Source: an uncultured Corynebacterium sp.
Lineage (GTDB): Bacteria; Actinomycetota; Actinomycetes; Mycobacteriales; Mycobacteriaceae
Direction: 5' to 3'
DNA length: 57,548 nt
Assembly (NCBI RefSeq): GCF_946221155.1
Contig: NZ_CAMIAN010000011.1
Span: 1 to 57,548 of the forward strand
Position 1 is the stretch's first letter. Each line of letters opens with the position of its first letter. Below, piece by piece: positions 16,570-24,402 of the stretch. A model generated the notes under the pieces. The model had not been told where the DNA came from. It made no database searches and saw nothing but the letters and a program-made list of their open reading frames with translations. Both the position numbers and the translations under genes were made by a program.

Positions 16570-17514
16570 CTACCAGAAACGCGGGATGCCGGCGCCGAAG
16601 ATCGGCGGCAGACCATCGGCGACAACGGTCTCCGGGAAGATGAATAGCCCCACCGCGTCGCGGTAGCGGGAGGTGCGCTCCTTGGCCAGGTTCCGCTGCT
16701 GCACGGGATCAGACTTGGAGGCCAGGCCGTAGACGGTGGTGCGGGGGCCGAAGGCAATGCGGTAGTCGCTCACGCCACGGTGCAGGTGGCTATCCGTCGT
16801 GGCAATTACCAGTTCACGCGGCAGCGCCTTGCCATGGGAGGCTCTCTTGGCCTGCGCGTTCATCCTTCCGAAGACCTTCGCGCTGTGCCACGCATTGCTG
16901 ATGGTGGACCAGGAATTACCCTCCACGTGAATGCGGCGCGGTGAAACTCCAGCACGAACAAGCCACCTCTTCATCGACTCGGCCTCCACGTGGCCGTACT
17001 GGGTCTTTCCTCCGGAGGTGATGATCGGGCTCGCCGGGTGCCGCAGCGCATAATCGCGGGCAACCTCCAGGCGGCGCTGCAGGTTGGGATGCACGGAACC
17101 ATCCGGGTTTAGTCCATTGCCCAGCACCACCACAGTGGCTCGTGGATTGGTGGCCTTGCCAGGAGCCTTCACAGGCGCCTCCAGCACCTTGAGAATGTGG
17201 TTAACCTCGGTGCGTCGGCCGGGGGAGAGCCGGTCCAACGCCGGGCGCGGATCCTGGTTCAGATACTGGGCCGCGATGGCGGCCGCGGAGTAGGCGTCAT
17301 CAACAGTGCGAGCAGTACGCGCACCGCTAGGGCCGACCGGCAACAGCTCGCCAGGAATAACGACAGTGTGGGGGCCGATCGGCGCGGGACCGACAACGAT
17401 CGGTGGGACGGCGGGCGCAGCCGGCGCTGGCACGGCAACGGCAGAGGGAGTGAGCAACAGTGAAAGGGCGATGACAGGAGCGATAGCGGCACGACCGCGG
17501 GAGAAGAGCTTCAT
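16570..17514 (-). CDS. Secreted YdcF/DUF218-family protein
   Basis: A 314-residue protein starting at ATG 17514, with AAGG eight bases upstream and a signal peptide (MKLFSRGRAAIAPVIALSLLL, cleavage near AVAVP). A Pro-rich segment precedes the DUF218 domain at about residues 140-310: TVVVLGNGLNPDGSVHPNL, SPIITSGGKTQYGHVEAESMKRWL, VEGNSWSTISNAWHSAKV and LVIATTDSHLHRG. These are the conserved family blocks. E. coli YdcF binds S-adenosylmethionine and SanA-like relatives affect envelope barrier function, but no activity is proven; this copy is predicted to act outside the membrane. It is divergent from uvrB. Confidence 0.85.
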   Translation of the reverse strand: MKLFSRGRAAIAPVIALSLLLTPSAVAVPAPAAPAVPPIVVGPAPIGPHTVVIPGELLPVGPSGARTARTVDDAYSAAAIAAQYLNQDPRPALDRLSPGRRTEVNHILKVLEAPVKAPGKATNPRATVVVLGNGLNPDGSVHPNLQRRLEVARDYALRHPASPIITSGGKTQYGHVEAESMKRWLVRAGVSPRRIHVEGNSWSTISNAWHSAKVFGRMNAQAKRASHGKALPRELVIATTDSHLHRGVSDYRIAFGPRTTVYGLASKSDPVQQRNLAKERTSRYRDAVGLFIFPETVVADGLPPIFGAGIPRFW

Positions 17515-17586
17515 GTGATTAACCTTAGAACGGCCACAGTAAATGCGCTGGACGGCAGCGTGGCGGGGGTTGTCTGGGGTGACACG

Positions 17587-17599
17587 TAGACTGGTGCGC
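17587..17599 (+). promoter_or_regulatory. -10 box fitting a leaderless uvrB transcript
   Basis: TAGACT at 17587-17592 plus seven bases precede the ATG at 17600. No SOS (LexA) box of the TCGAAC-N4-GTTCGA type is seen in the promoter itself. Confidence 0.5.
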
Positions 17600-19747
17600 A
17601 TGGCCTTTGCAGCAGAACGTCCCGAATTGTCGTACTCCGAGTTCCGTCCCGTGGGGGAGGTCGAACGCTCGAATGCGAAGTTCGAGGTCATTAGCGAGTA
17701 CAAGCCCGCCGGCGACCAGCCGAAGGCGATCGAAGAGCTGCACCAGCGACTTAACCGCGGTGAACGTGACGTGGTGCTAATGGGCGCCACCGGTACGGGT
17801 AAGTCCGCGACGGCCGCCTGGCTCATCGAAAAGGAACAGCGCCCCACCCTGGTGATGGCGCCGAACAAGACGCTGGCCGCCCAGCTGGCCAACGAGCTGC
17901 GCAGCCTGCTGCCGAACAACGCAGTGGAGTATTTCGTCTCCTACTACGACTACTACCAACCGGAGGCGTATATCGCGCAGACGGATACGTACATCGAGAA
18001 AGACTCGTCCATCAACGAGGACGTGGAGCGCCTGCGCCACTCTGCGACCTCCGCGCTGCTGTCGCGCCGGGACGTGGTGGTTGTGTCCTCGGTTTCCTGC
18101 ATCTACGGCCTCGGCACCCCGCAGTCCTACCTGGACCGGTCGGTGGTTTTGAAGGTCGACGAGGAGGTCGAACGCGATCGGTTCTTGCGCCTGCTGGTGG
18201 ATATCCAATATTCCCGCAACGACGTCGCCTTTACCCGCGGCACTTTCCGCGTGAAGGGCGACACGGTGGACATCATCCCGGCCTATGAGGAGCTGGCGGT
18301 GCGTGTGGAGTTCTTCGGCGATGACATCGATGCGCTGTACTACATCCATCCGCTGACCGGCGATGTGATTCGCCAGGTCGACGAGCTGCGCATCTTCCCG
18401 GCGACCCACTACGTCGCCGGCCCGGAACGCATGGAAAAGGCCATGCAGGCCATCAAGGAAGAGCTGGCACAGCGTCTGGAAGAGCTGGAGAACCGCGGCA
18501 AACTGCTGGAGGCCCAACGCCTGCGCATGCGCACCGAATATGACCTGGAGATGATCCAGCAGGTGGGCTTCACCAGCGGTATCGAGAACTACTCCCGCCA
18601 CATCGACGGCCGCGCCGCCGGCTCCGCGCCCGCCACCCTGATTGATTACTTCCCCGAGGATTTCCTCACCATCATCGACGAGTCCCACGTGACTGTCCCG
18701 CAGATCGGCGGCATGTTTGAAGGCGACATGTCCCGCAAGCGCAACCTGGTGGAGCACGGCTTCCGCTTGCCTAGCGCGCTGGATAACCGCCCGCTGACGT
18801 GGGAGGAGTTCGACGACCGCAAGGGCCAGTGCGTCTACATGTCCGCCACCCCCGGCGATTACGAGATCGCCGCTGCCCAGGGCGAATACGTCGAGCAGGT
18901 CATTCGCCCGACCGGCCTCGTGGACCCGAAGGTGGAAGTGCGCCCGACCGAAGGCCAGATCGACGACCTGATCGAGCAAATCCGCCAGCGCACCGAGAAG
19001 GACGAGCGCGTGCTGGTGACCACCCTAACCAAGCGCATGGCCGAGGACCTCACCGACTATCTGCTGGAGCACGGCGTGAAGGTTCGCTACATGCACTCCG
19101 ACATCGATACCCTCAAGCGCGTGGAGCTGCTCCGCCAGCTGCGCTTGGGCGAGTTCGACGTGCTCGTGGGCATCAACCTGCTGCGCGAAGGCCTGGACCT
19201 GCCGGAGGTCTCGCTGGTGGCGATCCTGGACGCGGACAAGGAGGGCTTCCTGCGCTCCGAACGCTCGCTGATCCAGACCATCGGCCGCGCTGCCCGTAAC
19301 GTCTCTGGCGAGGTCATCATGTACGCCGACAAGGTCACCGACTCGATGCAGTACGCCATCGACGAGACCGAGCGCCGCCGCGCCAAGCAGATCGCCTACA
19401 ACGAAGAGCACGGCATTGACCCGCAGCCTTTGCGTAAGAAGATCGCCGATATCTTGGACCAGGTCGCCGAGCTCGAAGCGGAATCTGGTGTGGACGCCAC
19501 AGGCGGCGCCGGCGCCGACTCCAGTTCCGGCGGGCGGGGCGAATCGCCCGAGGCCGACTGGGCGCTGGTGCGCGGTTCCAGCGACGAACCCATGGCACGC
19601 CCGCAGCTGGAGAAGCTGATCCAGGAGATGACAGAGCAGATGAAGTCCGCGGCGAAGGAGCTGAAGTTCGAGCTTGCCGGCCGCCTCCGCGACGAAATCG
19701 CGGACCTAAAAAAGGAACTCCGGGGCATGATCGAAGCTGGGTTGTAA
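17600..19747 (+). CDS. uvrB: Excinuclease ABC subunit UvrB
   Basis: A 715-residue DNA-repair helicase-like protein that verifies damage after delivery by UvrA and then recruits UvrC. The Walker A motif MGATGTGKS lies near residue 64, the beta-hairpin YYDYYQPEAYI near 117, and the helicase motifs IIDESHVT and ATPGDYEI follow. A Gly/Ser-rich linker around residues 632-655 separates the core from the C-terminal UVR domain (LEKLIQEMTEQM to the end), which binds UvrC. The frame is open to 17543, but ATG 17600 with its properly spaced -10 box and family N-terminus is preferred. It lies between coaE and usp, the order typical of Mycobacteriales. Confidence 0.97.
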   Translation: MAFAAERPELSYSEFRPVGEVERSNAKFEVISEYKPAGDQPKAIEELHQRLNRGERDVVLMGATGTGKSATAAWLIEKEQRPTLVMAPNKTLAAQLANELRSLLPNNAVEYFVSYYDYYQPEAYIAQTDTYIEKDSSINEDVERLRHSATSALLSRRDVVVVSSVSCIYGLGTPQSYLDRSVVLKVDEEVERDRFLRLLVDIQYSRNDVAFTRGTFRVKGDTVDIIPAYEELAVRVEFFGDDIDALYYIHPLTGDVIRQVDELRIFPATHYVAGPERMEKAMQAIKEELAQRLEELENRGKLLEAQRLRMRTEYDLEMIQQVGFTSGIENYSRHIDGRAAGSAPATLIDYFPEDFLTIIDESHVTVPQIGGMFEGDMSRKRNLVEHGFRLPSALDNRPLTWEEFDDRKGQCVYMSATPGDYEIAAAQGEYVEQVIRPTGLVDPKVEVRPTEGQIDDLIEQIRQRTEKDERVLVTTLTKRMAEDLTDYLLEHGVKVRYMHSDIDTLKRVELLRQLRLGEFDVLVGINLLREGLDLPEVSLVAILDADKEGFLRSERSLIQTIGRAARNVSGEVIMYADKVTDSMQYAIDETERRRAKQIAYNEEHGIDPQPLRKKIADILDQVAELEAESGVDATGGAGADSSSGGRGESPEADWALVRGSSDEPMARPQLEKLIQEMTEQMKSAAKELKFELAGRLRDEIADLKKELRGMIEAGL

Positions 19748-19757
19748 TATTAGAGTT
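19745..19757 (+). promoter_or_regulatory. -10 box fitting a leaderless usp transcript
   Basis: TAATAT at 19745-19750, overlapping the uvrB stop codon, is followed by seven bases and the ATG at 19758. Confidence 0.5.
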
Positions 19758-20192
19758 ATGTACAACACAGTCGTGGTCGGAACCGATGGGTCAGAATCTT
19801 CTTTTCTCGCAGTGCGACGCGCCGCGGGCGTAGCCGCCGCCATGGACGCGGAGCTCGTCCTGGCCAGCGCGTATGTGGGGGAGCACGCGGATGCCGCGAC
19901 CAAGCAGACCACTGCGGTGGACGGGGAGATGTCCGCGGCTGAGGTGTTGGCGTCCGCACGAAAAGAGGCCGAAGGGGAAGGTGCGAAGAAGGTTCGCGCG
20001 GTGCTGAAGGAAGGCGACCCGGTGGAGGCGCTGATGAGCATCGTTAAGAGCGAAGAAGCGGACCTGCTGGTCGTCGGCAACCGTGGGATTAACTCGCTGA
20101 CCGGGCGCCTGCTGGGCAGCGTGCCTGCCGATGCCGCGCGCCAAGCGGAGTGCGACGTAATGATCGTCCACACCGTCGGCACCAGGGACTAG
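19758..20192 (+). CDS. Universal stress protein, UspA family
   Basis: A 144-residue single-domain protein. It has the ATP-binding signature of the family: VVVGTDGSESS at the N-terminus and VVGNRGINSLTGRLLGSVPAD near residues 112-132, which fits G-2x-G-9x-G(S/T). Position directly after uvrB and near the MBL hydrolase and uvrA matches Rv1636 of M. tuberculosis, a cAMP-binding universal stress protein; whether this one binds ATP or cAMP is not visible. It appears to have its own leaderless promoter that overlaps the end of uvrB. Confidence 0.93.
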   Translation: MYNTVVVGTDGSESSFLAVRRAAGVAAAMDAELVLASAYVGEHADAATKQTTAVDGEMSAAEVLASARKEAEGEGAKKVRAVLKEGDPVEALMSIVKSEEADLLVVGNRGINSLTGRLLGSVPADAARQAECDVMIVHTVGTRD

Positions 20193-20218
20193 CCCTTCCT
20201 GATCCGCGCTAGACCCGG

Positions 20219-22537
20219 TTAATCCCAGGGCAATGGGCGGGCATGCACGACTGTCAGGCCCTGGGTGGCACGAGTCATGGCCACGTAGAGGTCGTTGAGT
20301 CCCTGGGGGGAGCTCTCTACAATGTCCGCTGGCTCGACCAGGATCACCTCGTCGAACTCCAGGCCCTTCGCGGCGGCGGTATCTACAAGCACAACCTCCG
20401 CGCCAGTTGTTTCCGTCTCGGACCGCTCCGCTGCCTGCTCCGTCACAGTGTCCTGTAGGCGCGCAGGGTTCGCGGTAATCACACCGATCAGGCCAGCTTC
20501 GCCCGTGAGCTCCCGAGTCTGCCCGACCGCTATCTGAACCTTCGAACCGATCTCGGTGCCCGTCGCCGCCTTGGCATACCGCACCCCGGTGCCCGATTCG
20601 CGCAGGGCCAGGGGAGAAGGCTGCGAGGGGTCGATCTCTTGCAACAGTGGCGCGGCAAGGTCCGCAATGTCTTTCGGGGTGCGGTAGTTCACCGTCAGCT
20701 GGTGCAGCTGCCAGCGGTCGGCCACGAAAGGGGAGAGGGCCTCCTCCCAGCTATCCACCCCGCCAGGATTGCCGGTCTGCGCCGGGTCGCCCACCAAGGT
20801 CATCCACTTGTTCGGCGAGCGGCGGAACACCATCCGCCAGGCCATTTCGCTGAGCTCTTGGGCCTCGTCCACAATCACGTGCCCGAACGCCCACCGGCTA
20901 TCGGCCGCCGCGCGCTCAGCGGTGGTGCGGTGGTCGCGGACTTGCTGGCGGGCGGCCAGCGTTTCGGCGTCGATAACGTCGTAGGCCATGAGCACCTCGG
21001 GAGCGAAGCCATCGTCCAGGTCCTGGCTGGCCGATCCGGTCAGGATGTCCAGGGCCTCCTGCGCCTCGGTGATTTTCTCCAGCCACTGCTCGCGCTCCTC
21101 GGCGGCGGTTTCCTCGTCGGAGACGTAGCCCAGCATGTCGATCAGTTCGTCGATGAGGGGCGCGTCGGCGTCGGTCCATTCGCCGCTGGGGTGGGCGGCC
21201 AGGCCGCGCCAGGTGTCCTCGTCGTAGTCGACGGCGATGCTCGCCGGGTCCGCGTATAGTCGCTCCAGCACCTGGGTGGGGCGCAATTCGGGCCAGAATT
21301 GCCCGAGTGCGTCCACGACCGTCGGATCCGCACCGAGTTCCTCGCGCAGGGTGGCGATGTCGCCCTTGCCCAGCAGGTTTTCGCCTCCCAACGGGTCGGC
21401 GCCGATGCTCTCGCCGAGAGCCTCCGCCAGCGAATTCAGCCCGTGGTCCAGGAAGGCCGCCCGCGCATGGTTGTGCGGTTTGCGGGAGCGCCGCGCACGA
21501 GTTCTGGCCGCCCGCACCATCTTCGGCGTGAGCTGCACGTTGAGGCCGTCGATGCTGATGTCGATGCTGTCTTCCGGCACGGTCTGGTAGGTCTTGATCG
21601 CATCAGCCAGGATCGTCAGCATCTCCGCCGAGCCTTTGACCTCGCGCGCCAGTAGGTTCGTCTCCGGCACGGTGTGCAGGTTCGGCAGCAGGGTGCCGGG
21701 GGTTGCCAGCACCACGCCGGTTTCGCCCAGCGAGGGCAGCACCTGTGAAATGTAGGAAAGGAAGCGGTCGTTAGGGCCGATGATCAGCACGCCGGTATTG
21801 TCGAGCTGCTCGCGCCACGTATACAGCAGATACGCCGCCCGGTGCAGTGCCACGGCTGTCTTGCCGGTTCCAGGCGCTCCCTGAACCACGGTCACGCCAC
21901 GGTGTGCCGCGCGGATGATCGCGTCCTGTTCTGCCGCGATCGTCTCTACGATGTCCTGCATATAGGCCGTGCGCGCCCTATTGACGGCATCGAGTAGCGC
22001 TTCTTCTTTGGCGACGCCACCTCGCGGCCCAGTACCTACCGCATCGGCCGGTCCTGCCGTGGTGGATAGCTGTTCGTCTGCCACGCTGCGCACAGTCCGG
22101 CCACGGGTGGTGATGTGCCGCCGCGTGTGCACCCCGTCGGGGCGCAGGGTGGTGGCCAGGTAGAAGGGGCGGGCCAGGGGAGCACGCCAGTCCATCAGCA
22201 GGGTCCGCATCTGCTCGTCGTCATCGTGCAGGCCGATGCGCCCGATGTATCGGCGATCCAGGTGTTCGTTTCCGGGGACGGGGTTCTCCGCCTCCGCATC
22301 CTCCACGTCGATGCGCCCGAACATCAGGCCAACCTCTGCCGCGGAGTAGGAATCCAGGCGCTGAGCAATATCGCGGGCCTCGCGGTCGCGAACCATCAGC
22401 CCCTGTGGGTCGTCGATATCGGCCTCCAGGCGGACAGCCTTGAGCCGCTGTTCCAGCTTCTCGCGGGCCTGGTCTACCCGTTCTAGGAGGTCATCGAGGT
22501 AGCGCTGCTCGGCGGCGATGTCGTCGGTGGGCGACAA
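20219..22537 (-). CDS. HelD/HelR-type RNA polymerase-associated UvrD-like helicase
   Basis: A 772-residue superfamily 1 protein. An N-terminal coiled-coil arm (residues 1-80, LDDLLERVDQAREKLEQRL) precedes the 1A domain with Walker A VVQGAPGTGKTAVALHR near residue 217. Later come VIVDEAQELS, LVGDPAQTGNPGG, TVNYRTPKDIADL, TAAAKGLEFDEVILV and YVAMTRAT. This layout is that of actinobacterial HelD, which removes stalled RNA polymerase from DNA; the HelR subgroup protects polymerase from rifamycins. A repair UvrD helicase is less likely because the N-terminal arm is present. The predicted start is TTG at 22537, followed by SPTDDIAAEQ, with AGAAGGGA about 12 bases upstream; no better in-frame start was found. 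No rifamycin-associated element is seen upstream. Confidence 0.88.
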   Translation of the reverse strand: MSPTDDIAAEQRYLDDLLERVDQAREKLEQRLKAVRLEADIDDPQGLMVRDREARDIAQRLDSYSAAEVGLMFGRIDVEDAEAENPVPGNEHLDRRYIGRIGLHDDDEQMRTLLMDWRAPLARPFYLATTLRPDGVHTRRHITTRGRTVRSVADEQLSTTAGPADAVGTGPRGGVAKEEALLDAVNRARTAYMQDIVETIAAEQDAIIRAAHRGVTVVQGAPGTGKTAVALHRAAYLLYTWREQLDNTGVLIIGPNDRFLSYISQVLPSLGETGVVLATPGTLLPNLHTVPETNLLAREVKGSAEMLTILADAIKTYQTVPEDSIDISIDGLNVQLTPKMVRAARTRARRSRKPHNHARAAFLDHGLNSLAEALGESIGADPLGGENLLGKGDIATLREELGADPTVVDALGQFWPELRPTQVLERLYADPASIAVDYDEDTWRGLAAHPSGEWTDADAPLIDELIDMLGYVSDEETAAEEREQWLEKITEAQEALDILTGSASQDLDDGFAPEVLMAYDVIDAETLAARQQVRDHRTTAERAAADSRWAFGHVIVDEAQELSEMAWRMVFRRSPNKWMTLVGDPAQTGNPGGVDSWEEALSPFVADRWQLHQLTVNYRTPKDIADLAAPLLQEIDPSQPSPLALRESGTGVRYAKAATGTEIGSKVQIAVGQTRELTGEAGLIGVITANPARLQDTVTEQAAERSETETTGAEVVLVDTAAAKGLEFDEVILVEPADIVESSPQGLNDLYVAMTRATQGLTVVHARPLPWD

Positions 22538-22625
22538 GGTGGGTGGGAGTTCCCTTCTGTGTCTGGGCTTTTAAGGATAGAGCACGCTAGTTTACTCCCT
22601 CCGCGATGCTTTCGATAGCAAAGAA

Positions 22626-22651
22626 CCCCTGGTAGCTGAACTAACCAGGGG
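22626..22651 (-). terminator. Intrinsic terminator after the DoxX-like gene
   Basis: The hairpin CCCCTGGT / ACCAGGGG at 22626-22633 and 22644-22651 lies about 20 bases past the DoxX-like stop on the minus strand and is followed there by TTCTTT. Confidence 0.75.
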
Positions 22652-22670
22652 CTCTAAGTGTATTTAGCTC

Positions 22671-23522
22671 TTACTTGAAGCGCTTTTGCGCCTGCTTCTG
22701 AGCCTTCTTTGCTCGCTTCTGGGCCTGCTTCTGTGCCTTCTGGGCGCGCTTGCGGGACTTCTTGGTGGCCTTCTGAACGTCCTTCTTCAGGCCTTCGGTG
22801 TCGAAGTCGTCCCATGCGTCCTGCGCCTTGGCAGCAGCGGACTGTGCGTAGTCGGAAGCCTGGTCGCCGAACTCAGCCGCGCGCTCGCGCAGGTTCTCGG
22901 CTGTTTCCTTCCACTCGTCCTGGTGCTCGTCCACGTAGTCAGCAACCTTCTCCTGCACCTGGCCGGCAACCTCCTTCGTCTTGGCGAAGAAGCCCTGGGC
23001 CTGGTCGGAAGCGTTGGCGGCGAAAGCCTTGGACTGGGTCTGAGCGTTCTCCAGCATCTTCTGCTGCTCAGTCTTGCCCGGCATTGCCTGCTGCGCGCGC
23101 CACTTCAGGCCCGGCTTGCCGGCGGTATCTGCGGAGGTGATAACCAGGCCACCCAGCAGCGCCAGGTCGGTGACCAGGCCGCGGATCTCCTCCTTACGCT
23201 CCGCACCATTGGAAGCATTCCAGAATGCGTGGCGGGACAGCGCGGTCGGGATCTGCACGGCGGCCAGGGTAGCGGCAGCCAGGCGCGGAGCCTTGCCGGT
23301 GGCCAGCAGGGCGGAGGCAACGACCTTGGTGGTGCCGACCACGCGCACGGTGGTCTCGGCATCGTCGGGAATCAGGCCAGCCTTATCCTGCGGCAGCACG
23401 GAGCGCAGAGTGCCGTTGATAGCCTTTGCGTCTTCTGCATACTCGTTGCTGTTCAGCAGCATCTGGGCGCCGTCAACGGCGAAAGCGGAAGCCAGCAGCG
23501 GGCGGGCAAGGGTACGGAACAT
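22671..23522 (-). CDS. DoxX-family membrane protein with long basic C-terminal tail
   Basis: A 283-residue protein. Residues 1 to about 150 match the DoxX family: RPLLASAFAVDGAQMLLN, then membrane segments with TKVVASALLATGKAPRLAA and LVTDLALLGGLVITSAD. Residues 155-240 are helical and charged with many Ala, Gln and acidic residues (coiled-coil-like). The last 45 residues are Lys/Arg/Ala/Gln repeats of the type KRAQKAQKQAQK, like histone-H1-type tails that bind DNA or RNA. DoxX proteins are small membrane proteins linked to redox or thiol stress in mycobacteria (MRC complex); the tail is not part of that family. GAGGAG precedes the ATG by 13 bases. Confidence 0.82.
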   Translation of the reverse strand: MFRTLARPLLASAFAVDGAQMLLNSNEYAEDAKAINGTLRSVLPQDKAGLIPDDAETTVRVVGTTKVVASALLATGKAPRLAAATLAAVQIPTALSRHAFWNASNGAERKEEIRGLVTDLALLGGLVITSADTAGKPGLKWRAQQAMPGKTEQQKMLENAQTQSKAFAANASDQAQGFFAKTKEVAGQVQEKVADYVDEHQDEWKETAENLRERAAEFGDQASDYAQSAAAKAQDAWDDFDTEGLKKDVQKATKKSRKRAQKAQKQAQKRAKKAQKQAQKRFK

Positions 23523-23611
23523 TTGGGTCTACACACTCCTCATCAGTTGGTGGCACGACCCTTGACTGCGTTTAGTCGTGCTCGAACAATCTCCCAGGTT
23601 ACCTGAATCAA

Positions 23612-23628
23612 TCCCGCCCCGAGCGGGA
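23612..23628 (-). terminator. Possible terminator after the MBL hydrolase gene
   Basis: TCCCGC and GCGGGA at 23612-23617 and 23623-23628 form a six-base hairpin just past the MBL stop codon. The T run that follows is poor, so the call is weak. Confidence 0.4.
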
Positions 23629-23641
23629 ACCCCGGAGCCGC

Positions 23642-24328
23642 CTACCAGCCTCGCGCGGCCCACTCATCGACCTTGCCCTTCTCCTCCCCAACGGACGTGG
23701 AATCGCCGTGACCAGGGTGGATTCGGGTTTCTTCGGGGAGGGTGAAGATCCTGTCGCGCACGTCGCCCAGGAGCTGTTTGAATTCCTCGGGACTATTTGT
23801 TTTTCCGACGCCACCGGGGAAAACACTGTCACCCACCCACGCTCGTGGCACGCGCCCGTCGGCTAGATCCAGCACCGCCAGGCCGCCCGGGGTGTGGCCC
23901 CGCAGCTCGACTACCTGCAAGCCCAGCCCTGGCAGTTGTGCGCCAGCCAGGTCCAACGGCTCCCGCTCACCTTCGTCGTTTCCGTACACCCGATCCGGCG
24001 CCACGGGCAGCGCCTCGGCATCCAGGCGCGGCCCGTGGTGGCGGGCGCCGGTCGCCTTCAGCACGTCTGCCAGCGCGCGAGTGTGGTCTGCATGCTGGTG
24101 GGTAGTAAGCACATCGGTGATACGCACACCCAGCTGCTCGGCCAGGTCCAGCAGGTGTTCGGCATCGTCGGCGGCATCCACTAGTAGCGCTTCACCGCCC
24201 CGGCACAGCAACCAACAATTGTTGTCCATAGAACCCACGGTTGTCACTGCGTACGTATGGGCGTCAGTACTTAGAACCTGCACGTCGCGCGGCGCGGAAA
24301 GATGGCTAAATTCAGTAACTTGCTGCAT
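23642..24328 (-). CDS. MBL-fold metallo-hydrolase (glyoxalase II-like)
   Basis: A 228-residue protein of the metallo-beta-lactamase fold. The zinc-binding motif THQHADHT lies near residue 96; RGHTPGG near 163, GDSVFPGG near 187 and the final HPGHGDST near 210 supply further ligands. The family includes hydroxyacylglutathione hydrolases and persulfide dioxygenases; here the natural substrate is unknown. Position between usp and uvrA matches Rv1637c. TAGTGT six bases before the ATG suggests a leaderless mRNA, divergent from uvrA. Confidence 0.9.
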   Translation of the reverse strand: MQQVTEFSHLSAPRDVQVLSTDAHTYAVTTVGSMDNNCWLLCRGGEALLVDAADDAEHLLDLAEQLGVRITDVLTTHQHADHTRALADVLKATGARHHGPRLDAEALPVAPDRVYGNDEGEREPLDLAGAQLPGLGLQVVELRGHTPGGLAVLDLADGRVPRAWVGDSVFPGGVGKTNSPEEFKQLLGDVRDRIFTLPEETRIHPGHGDSTSVGEEKGKVDEWAARGW

Positions 24329-24340
24329 GGCACCACACTA
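24329..24340 (-). promoter_or_regulatory. -10 box fitting a leaderless MBL-hydrolase transcript
   Basis: On the minus strand TAGTGT (24340 to 24335) is followed by GGTGCC and the ATG at 24328. Confidence 0.35.
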
Positions 24341-24402
24341 GCGATGTCTTGGTGATGGCGTAGACTAGCAGGGTTGATGCTTCAACAATTAAGGAGTAAA
24401 TA

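Noticed and set aside
17656..17690. TCGAAC and GTTCGA near the start of uvrB, like halves of a LexA box
   Set aside because: The halves are 13 bases apart instead of four and lie inside the coding region after the start codon.
17777..18979. 400-codon antisense frame opposite uvrB
   Set aside because: Low-complexity translation with no family features; uvrB is intact on the other strand.
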